Below, in pieces: positions 33,500 through 45,645 of a stretch of DNA of 64,000 nt (the first letter of the stretch is position 1; every line of letters starts with the position of its first letter). The notes under the pieces were generated by a model. It worked only from the letters and a program-made list of their open reading frames with translations, was not told where the DNA came from and did no database searches. The DNA is taken from positions 73,996,587-74,060,586 of the forward strand of contig OZ010586.1 of NCBI GenBank assembly GCA_963932145.1. The letters are read 5' to 3'. Origin of the DNA: Acanthosepion lycidas. Taxonomy: Eukaryota; Mollusca; Cephalopoda; Sepiida; Sepiidae. The translations under genes were made by a program, and so were the position numbers.

Positions 33500-34332
33500 T
33501 AGACTATCTTTACTTGACTTTATATCTTAGTTAAGATAATAATAATTATAATTCTCTCATTTAAGAATTTAATATTTCAAGACATAAAACTGACTTCCAG
33601 CTCCTTGGATATATTTAAATAGAAACTGACTTAATGAAGTCGATTTACTTTTACTTTTTTTTTTTTTTTCTTTCCAATGGTGATGCAACCTTTTGAATTC
33701 CAATTGATATTCAGTAACAGCTAAAGAATGTCACAGTTGTCAGATTAAAGAACACATGACAAAAATAAAATCAAAACATGGATTCTGATGTCATGATTTA
33801 ATTATGTAAGCATTCTAGAAATAGTGATTGCTAGTCACCAGAGAATCAGATTTTACTTGGTGTCTGCTACCTTTTCTGTACAATCTGACACAAATTGAAA
33901 TAAGAAACCTTATGCCATGTTCAACTGCATTTTCTTGCTAACCAGTTCCTCAAATAATACAAAGCATGAACATGTTTTGAGTGACAAGAGGAAAATCAAA
34001 GATAACATTTTTATGAAAATATCAACTATTTTTTTTTTTTCTTTTTTTTCTTATGATGATTGGAGCTCTCAAACATATCCTATAAGTTTCATCAGTAAGC
34101 AGCTGTTAAACACTTATTTGAAGGGAAGCACAACTAACAGTGTTACTAATTAATTTAAGCAGATCAACTTAGGAATGACGAGAGGAAAGATGGAATTTCT
34201 TTACAGAGTTCTATCCATGAGTCTGCTTACAGTTTGCCCAACATATTTTTTTTCTTTCTTTTAAGAGGTTTCTCCTATTTAAATAAGTGATTACTTTCAC
34301 AAAATCTTCCACAACCTTATTTTTTTTTTATT

Positions 34333-34369
<37 letters not shown>

Positions 34370-34869
34370 TACATATACTCTTAAAAGTTGACTTCCACAG
34401 CATCAACACTAGATACCCCCTCCTTAACAAAATGTATCTCACAACCTTTACACATCAGACTTGTGTTATCTCTTTTCACGGTTTATTTTAAAGGATTCTA
34501 CCTTACATCATCATTCAGTTGTAAACATAATATCCAAATTTATTACTACAAAGCCAGTGATTATTTGTTTGCACACACAGCAATTAAAAGAAATACAAGT
34601 AAACCAGCAAACAGAAAAAATGATCTACTCCCTCTCAACTTTCCTGTCTCGATACTTCTTTTCTGACTTTTTGCCTTTGCTTCTTCAAAAATTTAAATGC
34701 AATGACAATTGTTATCTTCTGCCTTCTTATTTCCTGTTCTTTTATTGTTTTCTCTCCTTAACGTTTTCTTTTTCTCATTCTCTTACTCAGTAACTCACTG
34801 CATCTTAGTGACTTTATTGCCTTCCTTGGTGTGAAACTATTAAAAATAAGCTCTTCTTACTCATTGTCA
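33100..34869. other. Repeat-poor AT-rich DNA with one (TA)n(CA)n array
   Basis: (TA)n then (CA)n at about 33435-33499 and long T-runs near 34340. Short Ser/Leu-rich open frames at 33917 and 34388 have no recognisable domain. Confidence 0.45.
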
Positions 34870-36215
34870 CCAAAATGTTAAGACAATGGAAGAAAGTAAC
34901 CGGTAAACCGTATCCTAAACAAGAGATAAGGCTCTATTCCTGTCCGATAAACATGGGAGTACTTGTTGGGCTATAAGCGAACATATCTACTCCTATTAAC
35001 CTGCTCATAGCATAGGAGGCTAAGCGCTTTTATGGATACATCGTTTCTAGGAAGATAGCCAAATATTTGTCATAAGATTGTTTTTAGGGGGGAAAAAAGA
35101 TGCAAATAACTATGACTGTCTATAGGCATCATCTTCTTTTGCACTTCACCCTGAAAGGAGTCATTGGAGCATAGATGTGCTGATCTGTCCTCAATTCTCC
35201 TTTGTGTGCCAAAGCCAGGGTTTCTGTTAATGGTTTCTTGGTGTGCACATTACGTGGCATGTCTTGAGTGTTTTAATCTGGTGAAGCCCTTCCCTCTCCA
35301 GGTTACACCACTGCCAATATACTCCAACTAGGTGGCTTGAACATGTGGCCATTGTAGTTCTTATGAGGGACCTTTCCATCCTGGCCAGTGACCTCTGTCG
35401 AGGTGTTAACCCCACACGTTATGTGAGTTTAGCCCCCACCAGCTGAAACTGTTTACTGAAGTGTGGTAACTTGGAGCCTTCACGTGAGAGATTTAAGAGA
35501 TTTTTGAGGACCAGTGATGCCTGTCTGCCCAAAGGTGCCATGAGTCAGACACCAAAGGTAGTACCTCTATCCAGAGCCCCCAATAAGATAATGATAATAC
35601 AAACTGGCAAGAAAGTGGTAAAAACTGAAGCATATTGTGATCTCGGTGTTGTCTGCCAGAATTACAGACAGCCTCAACTATCCGTGCTCGACATGGAACT
35701 GCAAATATCCTGATATTATACAAATGTTGACCTGAGTAGACTCTCCAAGCACTATCAAAGAGTTCAGGATCCTTAGTATGAACTGGAATGTAGCAACCAT
35801 AAAATGACCAATCCGGGACCCTCATAATAAAAAGTCACAGACAAAATCACCAAAAAGTTAAGACATTTAAATTATTATGGTCAAGGAAGAAAGGAGCCAG
35901 TAGACCATGTCCTAAACAGGAAACAAAGGATAAAGCACTACTCCTGTTCAATAAACATGGGAGGATTAGGAGTACTGACTGGGCGATAGGTGAATATATC
36001 AAAATACAGAACATAATGATTGAAACTGCATTTACATTTTTGAAGATCAAAGTTGACAGGGAATTTCATTGTATTTGTCATAATGTTAAAATTAAAATAA
36101 TTAAAAATTATTAAGGTCAAAGAAGAAAGAACCAGCAAACCATATCCTAAACAAGGGATAAACCGCTACACCAGTTCAATAAACATGGGAGGAGTAATGA
36201 CCAGGTGATAGTCAA
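34870..36215. repeat. Three dispersed copies of a ~110-nt repeat around a unique block
   Basis: Copies at 34870-34985, 35846-35995 and 36105-36215 share CCATATCCTAAACAAGGGAT-like and TTCAATAAACATGGGAGGA-like segments. They probably belong to the LINE-A 3' region. 35160-35720 between the first two is more GC-rich, has short open frames on both strands and is unrecognised. Confidence 0.55.
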
Positions 36216-36239
36216 AGCTATCTACGCTTTAAGAGAATT

Positions 36240-36470
36240 TAACACTTGCAAGGAATATTAAAGGTAAAAGAGGCAGGAAGAAATGGCGAATCAGCTGCTT
36301 AACGAGTAAATTGATGGCAAAGCGGAACCTGGGACGGAGGATAAGTGGACGAACGTTTATTAAGTGTTAAGAAAAATCAGAACGGTAAAAAGACTTAGCA
36401 AAAGGGAGTTGAAATTTCTGGAATGTATAATAATTGATTGATTGAATATTTTTGCTTAGCATATCAACAT
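36240..36470 (+). mobile_element. Decayed LINE-B fragment
   Basis: AAAAGACTTAGCAAAAGGGA and GTTGAAATTTCTGGAATGTA resemble the RQLKFLGHIM segment of LINE-B. Weak. Confidence 0.4.
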
Positions 36471-36589
36471 CTTTATGGGTTATTTAATAACGAAATCTAA
36501 ATATTTTGAACACAATTTTATGGCTTCAACTACAGATAAAATGTATTGTTGGTTATTTTGTTTTGAAATGTATTGTAAGTAATTTTGCT

Positions 36590-37235
36590 TTACAAGTGTC
36601 ATCATCGTCATCATCATCCCCTTGATTTTTGTAATTGTAGGGGGATCCGAATGCGGAAGCCATATTGAATCTCCTCCATAACGGCATATCAATGGCAGCC
36701 ATCAACAGTTCTGGTATAGTTATTCTTATCAATTGTTTGATATTATCCAACCAGATTTTGCGTTGATTTTTCCTCTCCTACGTCCACCTTCAACGCTGGC
36801 TTGCTGGTCTTGTACCAGGCTGTCGTGACTTGTAACATGTCCAAAGCACACCATTCAACAGTGGCGAGAAGAGGTTCCTGGTGGCCCACAAAAACTTTCA
36901 AACCTTTTCCGCACAAACTCATTGGTTTTATGTTCCCAATAGAAGATTCCAAGGAGTTTTCTCATGTATTTATTCTCAAACGCTTGGACCCTTCTCTCTG
37001 TTTCTGTCAATAGTGTCCACGTTTCAAAACTATATAAGAGAATGGAGACTCTCAGCGAATTGTACCGCCTGTACTTCATTTGAAAGCTGATTTTGTTCCT
37101 CTTTATTCTTGCCAATTTAGCCACAGCTGCGGCAACCCGTGTGCAAATTTCCGAGCTACAGGTACCATCTTTAGAGAAGATTGCTCTCAAGTATTTAAAA
37201 CTGGACACTTCCTCCAGTGAAATCCTGTTCATGGT
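36590..37235 (-). mobile_element. RTE-like LINE, C-terminal fragment
   Basis: The - strand reads ISLEEVSSFKYLRAIFSKDG, then SEICTRVAAAVAKLARIKRN, then LYSFETWTLLTETERRVQAF and MRKLLGIFYWEHKTNEFVRK. This is the typical post-RT region of RTE/BovB-type elements. A frameshift near 36850 separates it from VCFGHVTSHDSLVQ-like and VEGGRRREKSTQNLV-like sequence. 5'-truncated pseudogene. Confidence 0.82.
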
Positions 37236-37339
37236 AATATTGTTTAAAAGTGTTGGTAATTTTACTATAAATATGTAACGTTTTCAATTTTTTAATATAA
37301 AAATGTATTACTGGTATTTTTATGATAAAAATGTATTTT

Positions 37340-37620
37340 TATGCTTTCATAGCTGAGACCCTAACAGATGCTATCACCCCGGGTCAGGGTGGACCTGCAA
37401 AACAGCATTAATTAAGAGATGGTTCCATGCTCCTCAAATCCTCCAATCTCCCGATCAGAGGCCTTGCATAATGAGGAAAGACGGCCTAGACAATTTAACA
37501 CTCGCGTGGCATACTGATGGCAAGTAAAGCATCGAGTAACCTCGCATATGAGGATGTTTGAGTGGATGGCAGAACAAAGACAATGGCGAATGATAAAGGG
37601 AGGAAAGCTATTTTTTTTTA
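37340..37620 (+). mobile_element. Decayed LINE-B fragment
   Basis: TGGCATACTGATGGCAAGTA and GAGTGGATGGCAGAACAAAG resemble the T-L-T-G-H-I-E-G and W-M-A-E-Q segments of LINE-B. Frame not preserved. Confidence 0.4.
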
Positions 37621-37739
37621 AATGGCACATCCCTTCAGCAAGTAAGGGATCATGAGTCTCTACGTCTTCCCTTTTCTTTATTATCTGCGAATTGTCAAAG
37701 CTTTCTTTGGACAGGGTGTTTTCCCATTGCATTCTCAAT

Positions 37740-37860
37740 GGTATGAAATTCAGAGTTTTCCTCCTGTTAGATTGATTGCCACTTAAAGCTAGAAAGCCTA
37801 GTCTACCTTACTATTTAAAGTACAGCTGGAGAGAGATGAATTTATGTGTATGTCCTAGAA
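37740..37860 (-). mobile_element. SINE body fragment
   Basis: TTGATTGCCACTTAAAGCTA, CTACCTTACTATTTAAAGTA and AGCTGGAGAGAGATGAAT match the reversed SINE body seen at 43740 and 62230. Confidence 0.5.
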
Positions 37861-38336
37861 ATTACAGTGAACATGGACAGTACACCTTACTGGCAGTAAA
37901 TACCAAATGTAAATGCAAAGTGTTATAATTTAATTTTTTTTAAATTATAAATAATTCGCTGATAATTTTAAATAGTTTATTACACAATTTACACATTAAC
38001 AGATAGTTCAAATGCACAATAGGCCATTGCATGCAATCCATATATTAAGAGCAATCGTTTGTGTTCGTAAGATGATTGTTCGAATCTGCCAAGAATTGCT
38101 TCTGAAATTCTTCTAACAATCATTTTCAATGGATGGTAACGTGTATGATTCCAAATTCTCCTCAAATAGCGAATTGCTTAACCTTGTCTTTATGATATTC
38201 GGCTTTGAAAATTTCTTTTCACATTGGTTTTAAGTAAATGATAATGCGCAGATGACAGTTATAAAATTCTTATTCCTTTTTATTACTAAAACAGTTGTCT
38301 GTGTTTGTTTCTTTATTGCATTTTTATTTGATATAG

Positions 38337-38429
38337 GGTACCACCTGCCATCAATCAAGCTGACACTCTGGCCAGTCTACCAGTGATAGAAAGCGACTGT
38401 TTATCTTTCAGTGGCGGACAGATACAGGT
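38337..38429 (+). CDS. Candidate isolated internal exon, unknown protein
   Basis: Between a TTTATTTGATATAG acceptor and a CAG|GTAATA donor, one frame is open for 30 codons: VPPAINQADTLASLPVIESD then CLSFSGGQIQ. Codon composition is less AT-biased than the flanks, and the preceding ~400 nt show no recognised repeat. The exon ends exactly where a (TA)n array begins. I recognise no family and found no partner exon in the window. It could be chance. Confidence 0.3.

Positions 38430-38515
<86 letters not shown>
38430..38515. repeat. (TA)n then (TG)n microsatellite
   Basis: About 33 TA units followed by about 8 TG units. Confidence 0.95.
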
Positions 38516-38674
38516 CTGCTGTGTGTTTTTGTATATATGCCTTGAGAAAAAATATTTTAATTTCTATAACATCTGCAAATGTCAAGTGATAAAAATACGC
38601 GTGTTGATAAGTTTTCATCCACATTGAATAATGAAACTGGTATTAAAAAAAATATATATATAAATAAAGGAGAA

Positions 38675-38800
38675 GTATGTGGTGTAACGGTTATCAGCGT
38701 ATAAAGAGAATCTGAGTTCAAATTCCTGCCTAGTTAGTATTGTCATGGAATCATGAAGCCACCTCAAAGATGGCGAATTGCTGTAGAACAAAATTATACT
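38675..38800 (+). mobile_element. tRNA-derived SINE fragment
   Basis: A-box-like TGTGGTGTAACGGTTATCAG and B-box-like TGAGTTCAAATTCCTGC at tRNA spacing, followed by a short unrelated body. Confidence 0.6.
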
Positions 38801-38809
38801 TAAGTGCTT

Positions 38810-39905
38810 GAATAAACCTCTTTTTTTCAACCCCAAGCAAGGCAATAAAGCCACTAAGAAGGAAGAGGTTCGTGTTAGAGAATATGAGAAAAAGAGAAAA
38901 TTACTATTAAGAAGAGAGAATAATAATAATAATAATAATAATAAAAACAAGAATTAAGAAGACAGAAGATAACGATTGACATTACATTTAAATTTTAGAA
39001 GATCAAAGTTGACTGGGTAGCTAGAAGCTGGAAGAGAGTTCCACAAGCGGGAAGTGCGAGTGAAGGAACTGTTAACATAGAACTTGCGGTTACATCGAGC
39101 TATATATCCAACTGTAAAATAATGGAGCCTTACAGCAAATCTAATACTGCGCTTAAATTCATAAAGTTTAGGTAAGTAATTTAATTTGCGTAAATATAAA
39201 AATGTGGCACAAGGCTAAAAGTGGGGGATAGGGAAAGACTGGTTTTCAATCTGGCCATGATTACTAACCCAAACATACCACATTCTTAATTACCATTCTT
39301 ACTTCAGCCACTATAATATCTCAAAGTCTCTGTGTATTCCTAACTAGTTCCTATATGTACAATTTGTCTGGTGGCGGTAGGGGATAAACTAGAAATATTC
39401 AAAAAAAAAAAAAACGAAACGAAATAGAGCAAATTTCGCCAGAACAATTACCATGAAAGTATTTTTAGAAAGTGCACAGGGAAGCTACATTACGGCGGTA
39501 GGGAAATGAATGAATTCAGATGAGAGGACAGGACCGATGACACGGCAGACTCTTTGGATTTTATCAAGAATCTCTAAATGAATAGCAGGAGCACCTGACC
39601 AGATGTGACAGCAATATTCAATGCATAGACGAATGATTTACTGATACATTTGTAAGATAAGATTCTGGAGATAAAAATTGTCTTGCACGACATAGTGAGC
39701 CAACTTATCTCGCAGCAGACCTAGCAGTTGATTCAATATAATCTTTCCACTTCATGTCAGCGGAAAATGTTAGCTTGAAAAGGCACAACGAATCTCTCTC
39801 CTGGAGGTTAGCATCAGCCATGCTGTTGGAAGGCAGAGAGAGGTCTCTCAGACAGATCGATTGATGCAGATATTTGTCATTCGTAAGTTATATAAAGGTC
39901 ATCTG
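38810..39905 (-). mobile_element. LINE-A 3' region, decayed and interrupted
   Basis: 38820-39180 matches 46095-46390 (GATCAAAGTTGACTGGGTAG, GAGTTCCACAAGCGGGAAGT). 39450-39905 matches 46430-46870 (TTTGGATTTTATCAAGAATC, CCACTTCATGTCAGCGGAAA, GATGTGACAGCAATATTCAA). Order agrees with the larger copy. The reading frame is destroyed. Confidence 0.7.
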
Positions 39906-40001
39906 TTGTATGTAATGTTGAGAAGAATTATTTCAACAGTAAATCAGGCGAATAATTAGAAATGAGTCATGTATAGAAATGATATTGAAGATGATGATGT
40001 A

Positions 40002-40081
40002 TTAGGTTAGTGCAAAAATAATGTCGTTTTCTCGCATATCTTACTATGTGAGAAAACGACATTATTTTTGCACCAACCTAA
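40002..40081. mobile_element. Palindromic MITE (CTCGCAT subtype)
   Basis: 80 bp with TA at 40000-40001 and 40082-40083. Left end TTAGGTTAGTGCAAAAATAA. Confidence 0.93.
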
Positions 40082-40304
40082 TAATTATAGAATGTATAGT
40101 AAATGATATCAGTGTAGAAATACTTTGTAAATATATCGTTTAAAGTTTTATGAAGGGATTATAATTTCAGTATCCCATTTTTAAATATTTAAAAAAGGTT
40201 AAAAGCTGAACTCCGTGTGGACTTTTAAGCTAGATTCAGTGTAGGAATAAATAGGCATCTGCCTAAAACTAAAAGTGACCTCTGGTTAGAAAATGATAAT
40301 TTTG

Positions 40305-40625
40305 AAGAAATAACTTTGAATTCCTCAATTCACTCTATGGAACTTTAAAACCTCATTTTAAGTCCAATTCCGGCTAAAAGCTCGATCTTGGCCGAAATTC
40401 CAATTCAAGCCGAAAATTGAGTTCTTCAAATCACAGACTCCGTGGAACTTCAATTGAGATGAGTTCTTCAAATCACAAAGTCTACGGAACTTTAAAATTT
40501 CACCACGCGAAACCTCTCTCTCTCTCTTTTTCTCTCTCTCTGTCTGTCTCTCTCTCTCTCTCTGATTCTTTGGCATTTTGAAGAAATAAAATTGATTTCC
40601 TCAATTCACAAAGTTTTAGACATAT
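40305..40625. repeat. Degenerate tandem repeat with (CT)n insert
   Basis: Variants of TTCAAATCACAGACTCCGTG and GGAACTTTAAAA recur near 40318, 40430, 40468 and 40595. A (CT)n stretch lies at 40505-40563. Confidence 0.6.
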
Positions 40626-41000
40626 TTTAACCTGAATTTAAAACCCCCCAAAAAATTAATTTCACAAAATTTTTGTGTTACTTTAAACTCAATATAAATT
40701 AAAAACTTTTAAGATCACTAATTTTTTTTTTTTTTCATTTATTTTAAAATTTGAATTTTTAACTCTTCCCTCCTTATCCAGACACAAATCTCAATGCTGG
40801 ATATTCAAGCACCAGACGAATGGCAAATTTTGAATCCCGGGATCATCCTGATTCTAAACACGTATAATATGTCTATGTAGAGCAAGTGAGGCCCGAATCA
40901 GAGGGCTTTTAGATACACGGACGGACAAACAGAATTTAACGTTTATTTATTTAGATGTATTAACGATTATTAAACATAGCATTTAAATATATATTGATTT

Positions 41001-41130
41001 AGATTTACATTAAAAATTTACATTTAAATATTATATATTTATTTAGATTTACATTAAAAATTTACATTTAAATAATATATATTTATTTAGATTTACATTA
41101 AAAATTTACATTTAAATATTATATGTTGAA
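41001..41130. repeat. 44-bp tandem repeat, about three copies
   Basis: AGATTTACATTAAAAATTTA recurs at 41001, 41045 and 41089, a period of exactly 44. Confidence 0.95.
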
Positions 41131-41739
41131 ATATTTTTAAACATTATTAAATATTTAATTTCAATATAATATTTTCTATAGAATATAATTCCAAGGGCTG
41201 TTTGTACGTTTAAAGACCTTTTTTTAGGTTTTTTGTCATATATTTTGTTTGCACAGCTGATCAATCCGTAGCATTATTCAAGCGTATATAAATTCGTAAA
41301 GAAAGATTTTCTGTTTGTTTGTTTTAAAGAAAATGTTCTAACTGAAATGACTGGGGATTAATTTGCAGTTTTCTCACTCAAGCAAGTATTTTTTTTCTAG
41401 CTAGTTCATCTCACGTGTCACTCGAAGTTGACCTTGAGCCAGATATGGCTTAGACCCTTGAAAATCTGCAAACGTGAGTATGACAAAGCATCGTTCCAAG
41501 CTACACAAATTCTTTTCTGTTGTTGTTGCTGTTGTTCGTAAATAAGTAAACAAGAGTTACGTGATGCTTCCAAACTTTTCAAAAACATATTGTCTGAGTA
41601 GGAGGTCGTGGCGCGGGGATGGGGGTCAGGACAAACGAACAGAAGAAAAATAAAAGGTCTTTAGTCTCCGTGCATACTTGTTTGAATATATTTAAAAAAC
41701 AAAAAAATATTTCTCTCTTTCTCTCTGCACACTTTACTA
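41131..41739. other. AT-rich spacer, no gene seen
   Basis: No domain or repeat recognised. Confidence 0.4.
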
Positions 41740-41841
41740 TTACATTGGTGCAAAAATAATGACGTAATAATGTCGTTTTTTGACTTTAAAAATTACGTCA
41801 AAAAACGACATTATTACGTCATTATTTTTGCACCAGCCTAA
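41740..41841. mobile_element. Palindromic MITE (GACGT subtype), longest copy
   Basis: 102 bp with TA at 41738-41739 and 41842-41843. Left end TTACATTGGTGCAAAAATAA. Carries the extra GACGTAATAAT block. Confidence 0.92.
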
Positions 41842-41904
41842 TAATAAGGGTATGCATATATGTGCATTTGTTTTCGCCCGAATCATCTTGCACACACACA
41901 CAAT

Positions 41905-42132
41905 TTCTCCACCCCCCTCTCTCTCTCTCTCTGTTTCCAACTACTTACTACATCAATCTGATTTACTTTCGTTCACTTTCTCTTCCTCTTTCGTTGTAGC
42001 TGGTTTTCTGACTTGGTCATGTTCCTTTTGTTATTTTTTCTCTGTTTCTCTTACACCTACTCTATCTTCCCTCTCACTCTTCTCTCTCTCTCTCTTTCTC
42101 TCTCTTCTCTCTCTCTCTCTCTCTCTCTCTTA
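41905..42132. repeat. (CT)n-rich region
   Basis: CT arrays at about 41916-41935 and 42075-42130 with pyrimidine-rich DNA between. Confidence 0.85.
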
Positions 42133-42594
42133 TCGAATTAACTTACTCCCCAGAGGGAATGGTCTGTTACCGGAAATTACAATAGACTCTTGAGAGGTAA
42201 ACACATGATGGAAACTATGTGCAAAATCATAGCATCAATTCAAAAAAATGTCTGTCATTTGTGCATGCGATTTCGTATTCATTTCCGAGACAAATGACGA
42301 TGCCATACGAGCGGCAATTTGCTTCATGGCAAACTATAAAACTATTATTCGTTTTATTGCTAACACTTCAAAAATTAAAAAGGAAAAAAAATGGTGATTT
42401 TGCAATATTCATTCCAATTTTTCGCAAAATAAAACTGACGAAGCGATTTTGAATCCTAATTCTTAACTCTTTCTCTTATTAGATTTCTGTGGAGGTTTCT
42501 AGTGAAAAATCGCTTATCGTTCATTCTCTCGGGATATAACAGTCAGCGCAACCGGTACGAAAAATGGAAATCAACGAACAAATTCTAAGCGAGT

Positions 42595-42770
42595 CCGTTA
42601 CATACAATTCGCACTAATAGCCTCGAGAGAGGCATGAATCAATCTCTTCTTCCGTAGTCCCGACCCAGCTATGAATCAAATATCAGGGCAGATTGAGCTC
42701 ATTTTTTAACTGGGCTGGTAGCCAATCTCAAAACCGTAAAAAAGCAACAGCTAACCACTTCACTGTATTT
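42595..42770 (+). mobile_element. SINE body fragment
   Basis: GAGAGAGGCATGAATCAATC, CCCAGCTATGAATCAAATAT and CAGGGCAGATTGAGCTC match the SINE body, diverged. Confidence 0.5.
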
Positions 42771-42784
42771 CACTATATTTGGTA

Positions 42785-43400
42785 ATTCACACATATTGAA
42801 GAAAAGGAAGCTGCGGAGGGTCATAAACGCCTATATCCTGAAGGAACATAACAGTCCCATCACTAGTCATTTTTAACTGGCTCCAGATTTTAATTTTGGA
42901 ACATGATAAGGGATGTATCAGTCTATGCATATAGATAACCCGTCCCTTATTTTTCTTATTCAATTAATCCGTTTTCCTAATAATTATTAATATTTTTATA
43001 CAAATTAATCCTGGGCAATCATCTCTAAGATTAAGAAGTGACTTGAGGCAACAGAAATGTGGTTCTACAGAAGGATGCTGAGAATAACAAAAACCGAACA
43101 TGTGAGTAACAACGAAGTTTTAGAGAAAATTGAAACACAAAGGAAACGTATACTTAACATCAGGAAGAGACAGCTGAAATTTCTAGGGCACATAATGAGG
43201 AAAGAGGGCTTCGAAAACCTGATACACGCATGACAGAGGAAAACAACGCATAACATAGTAAGCTTGAGTAAATAAAAGATGGAACAGAGTTTGGGAGAAA
43301 TGACAAAAAGACTAAATTTATTAAGTCCTACAAAGGAAAGGAACTTGTGGAGAGCCATGATCGCCTACGTCGTGAGGGGACACAGCAAATGAAGAAGAAT
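42785..43400 (+). mobile_element. LINE-B 3' parts (two fragments)
   Basis: 42785-42865 is a short tail. 43030-43400 encodes LEATEMWFYRRMLRITKTEH and RQLKFLGHIMRKEGFENLIH, then, with frame shifts, an LWRAMIAYVV-like end. Around 43275 it keeps the uninterrupted AGATGGAACAGAGTTTGGGA, which serves as the empty site for the MITE at 14884. Confidence 0.8.
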
Positions 43401-43659
43401 TAGAAATGATTTACGCTATTGTGATAGACAATTTGTTCAGAACGATAATGATTTTTACTAAGCAGCTAAGTCTTAATAGTTTTAATTCAAAATGGAGCCA
43501 TTTTTATCTACCGCAGTTCAAGAATACTCCTGTAACAATATGAAACGGTTTTTCTTGTAACAGAAATGTTTAAATGTTGTGACACTCCAGCATCGACAAA
43601 GATTACGGTTAATTTGATTAATTTAACATCTCACCCTTTCTTCGCAAATATAATGTCGA

Positions 43660-43930
43660 ATATAATACTTCAGTCATTTATGTGACATGCCTAATACACG
43701 TTTAGGCGATCATTTATCTCTCGATACATGAGCGACGAAGCAGATTTTTTTCCCGCAGTAGGTTGCCATTTCTTTCTGCGTTAGACCAGTTGCCATCCAA
43801 GGCTATAGAACCCGGTCTGTACTGCTATTTACCCATAGCTAGGCGGAGAAGAAGAGGATTCATACCTTTCCCAAGGGTATTAGTATGTAAGTGAATGTAA
43901 TGGATTCGACTGGAATTCGAACAAAAATCG
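43660..43930 (-). mobile_element. SINE body and tail
   Basis: Reversed tail (GCCTAATACACGTTTAGGCG, a small hairpin, and CGATACATGAGCGACGAAGC), CGCAGTAGGTTGCCATTTCT, TGCTATTTACCCATAGCTAG and GTGAATGTAATGGATTCGAC. Lacks most of the tRNA-like head. Confidence 0.75.
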
Positions 43931-44349
43931 CATTTTATTAATACATAGGCAGACTCGGCGAAGACTACAATTCTTCAAACATTTTAGGCTGGCGCTACAG
44001 AATCACAAACAATGGACTGTAGCAAATAACAGAAACCACATCACTTGAGTACTCCTAACAGCAACAACAACTAACATAGATAGCACATTTGAATCAAAGA
44101 GAAAATAATTTCAATTATCAAGATGTTGACATTCCACACTACTTTAAATAAACGGTTAGGAAGGAAAGTTCCATCAATACTCAAAGGAGCGATAACAGTT
44201 ACTGGACTTGAGAAACATATTTTCCTGAAAAATTGCTTTATGAGAAAATCTTTATAAATTTCAATCGACAGCATTACTGGCTGCAAGGTCAATGAATGCC
44301 GAATGTTTCATTATAAGGAAACGGCTAATAATATCATTACCATTATATT

Positions 44350-44665
44350 CGAGACGCAGACCTCGCTTACAGGCGTGTCAAAAACAGATACAGGACCCGC
44401 TTACAGCCGCGTCAAAAGCAGACACAATGCCCGCTTATAGCAGCGTCAAAAGCAGACACTGGCCCATTTTACAGCAGCGACAAAAGTAGACACTGGTCTA
44501 GCTTACAGCAGCATCAAAAGCAGACATTGGTCCAGTTTACAGCAGCGTCAAAAGCAGACACAGGCCCCGCTTATAGCAGCGTCAAAAGTAGACACTGACC
44601 CAGCTTACAGCAATGTAAAAAGCATACACTAGCCGAGCTTACAGGCGAGTAAAAAATCAGACATA
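44350..44665. repeat. 34-bp minisatellite, about nine copies
   Basis: Unit of about 34 bp: GCTTACAGCAGCGTCAAAAG then CAGACACTGGCCC. It begins near 44360 and is regular to about 44640. Decayed copies extend to about 44790 (GGCTTAAACCCC). It overlaps a short open frame (44292-44489) whose end is repeat translation. Confidence 0.9.
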
Positions 44666-44799
44666 AGTCACACTTACACCCGGTCAAACACAGGCCCGGC
44701 TTAAACATGTCAAATGGCCGATAGAAGTCCGGATTAAACACCCGTCGAATGGTTAGCAGATGTCCGGCTTAAACCCCGGTTAAAAATACTTGGTTCGCA

Positions 44800-45309
44800 A
44801 GCAGAGATACTGTCACATTACACAAAAAGGGATGATAAATGTGTAGTCTTTTGCTTCTAGCAGTAGTCGAAGAATGAAAACAAATTCACGATGACGCTTT
44901 ACAAAGGCGCAAAAATGATCATTCCAACTCATTATATCGTTGACCTAACAAGATAGTCGTTACATGAACACCAAATAGACAAAATTCAGTCATACAGCAA
45001 CATTTTCCCTCGGTTAGTTTTCTCTGGGGGCATATTGTTTGTCGACAACTACTAGTAGTAGATGCAATAGTCTTAACTTAAATTTCATATATTATTATAC
45101 ATTTATTCACTAGTATTTACATGCATCGTAATTTTGAATTCTTGACGGCTGTAAAATCCAACTTGTAAACCCATCACTTCACTAATAGGATAAAACTAAG
45201 CTAATTTAGCTCGGTTGGTTTGACGTCATTTCAACCCTTACTGATTTATTTAATGTCAAATTTGCTATGGAGCACTCAGTGAGAATCGAACTCGCTCTTC
45301 TATGTAATG
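44800..45309. other. Unique AT-rich spacer
   Basis: No domain or repeat recognised. Confidence 0.4.
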
Positions 45310-45645
45310 TTTCTCTTTAGAATTTAGGCGATCATGGTTCTTCACAACTGCCTATTCTTCGTAGCTCTCAGCAATGTTTGTCTTTTTACAGTTCTTTTCC
45401 ACTCTCTACTATGCTATTTACACAAGTTTGTTAGATTACTCACTCTTACTTCGGTGGGCGATTTTAACTGTTTTGTGGGAGATGAGCAACTGAACAGAAA
45501 ATGGTGGGCAATTGGAAATTTTGGTGATCGGTGTAGGATTTTGAGTATTAAAAAAGTATTTCAACATATGCTACCTGAAAAAAATTATTCAAAGAGGATA
45601 TGGAATTGACCAGTATGAAAAATACAGGAAGCTGAATGCTAATAA
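45310..45645 (-). mobile_element. LINE-B 3' relic
   Basis: TTTAGGCGATCATGGTTCTT and ACTGCCTATTCTTCGTAGCT are the complement of the LINE-B WRAMIA tail. The rest is diverged, and its + strand open frame is a shadow. Confidence 0.55.
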
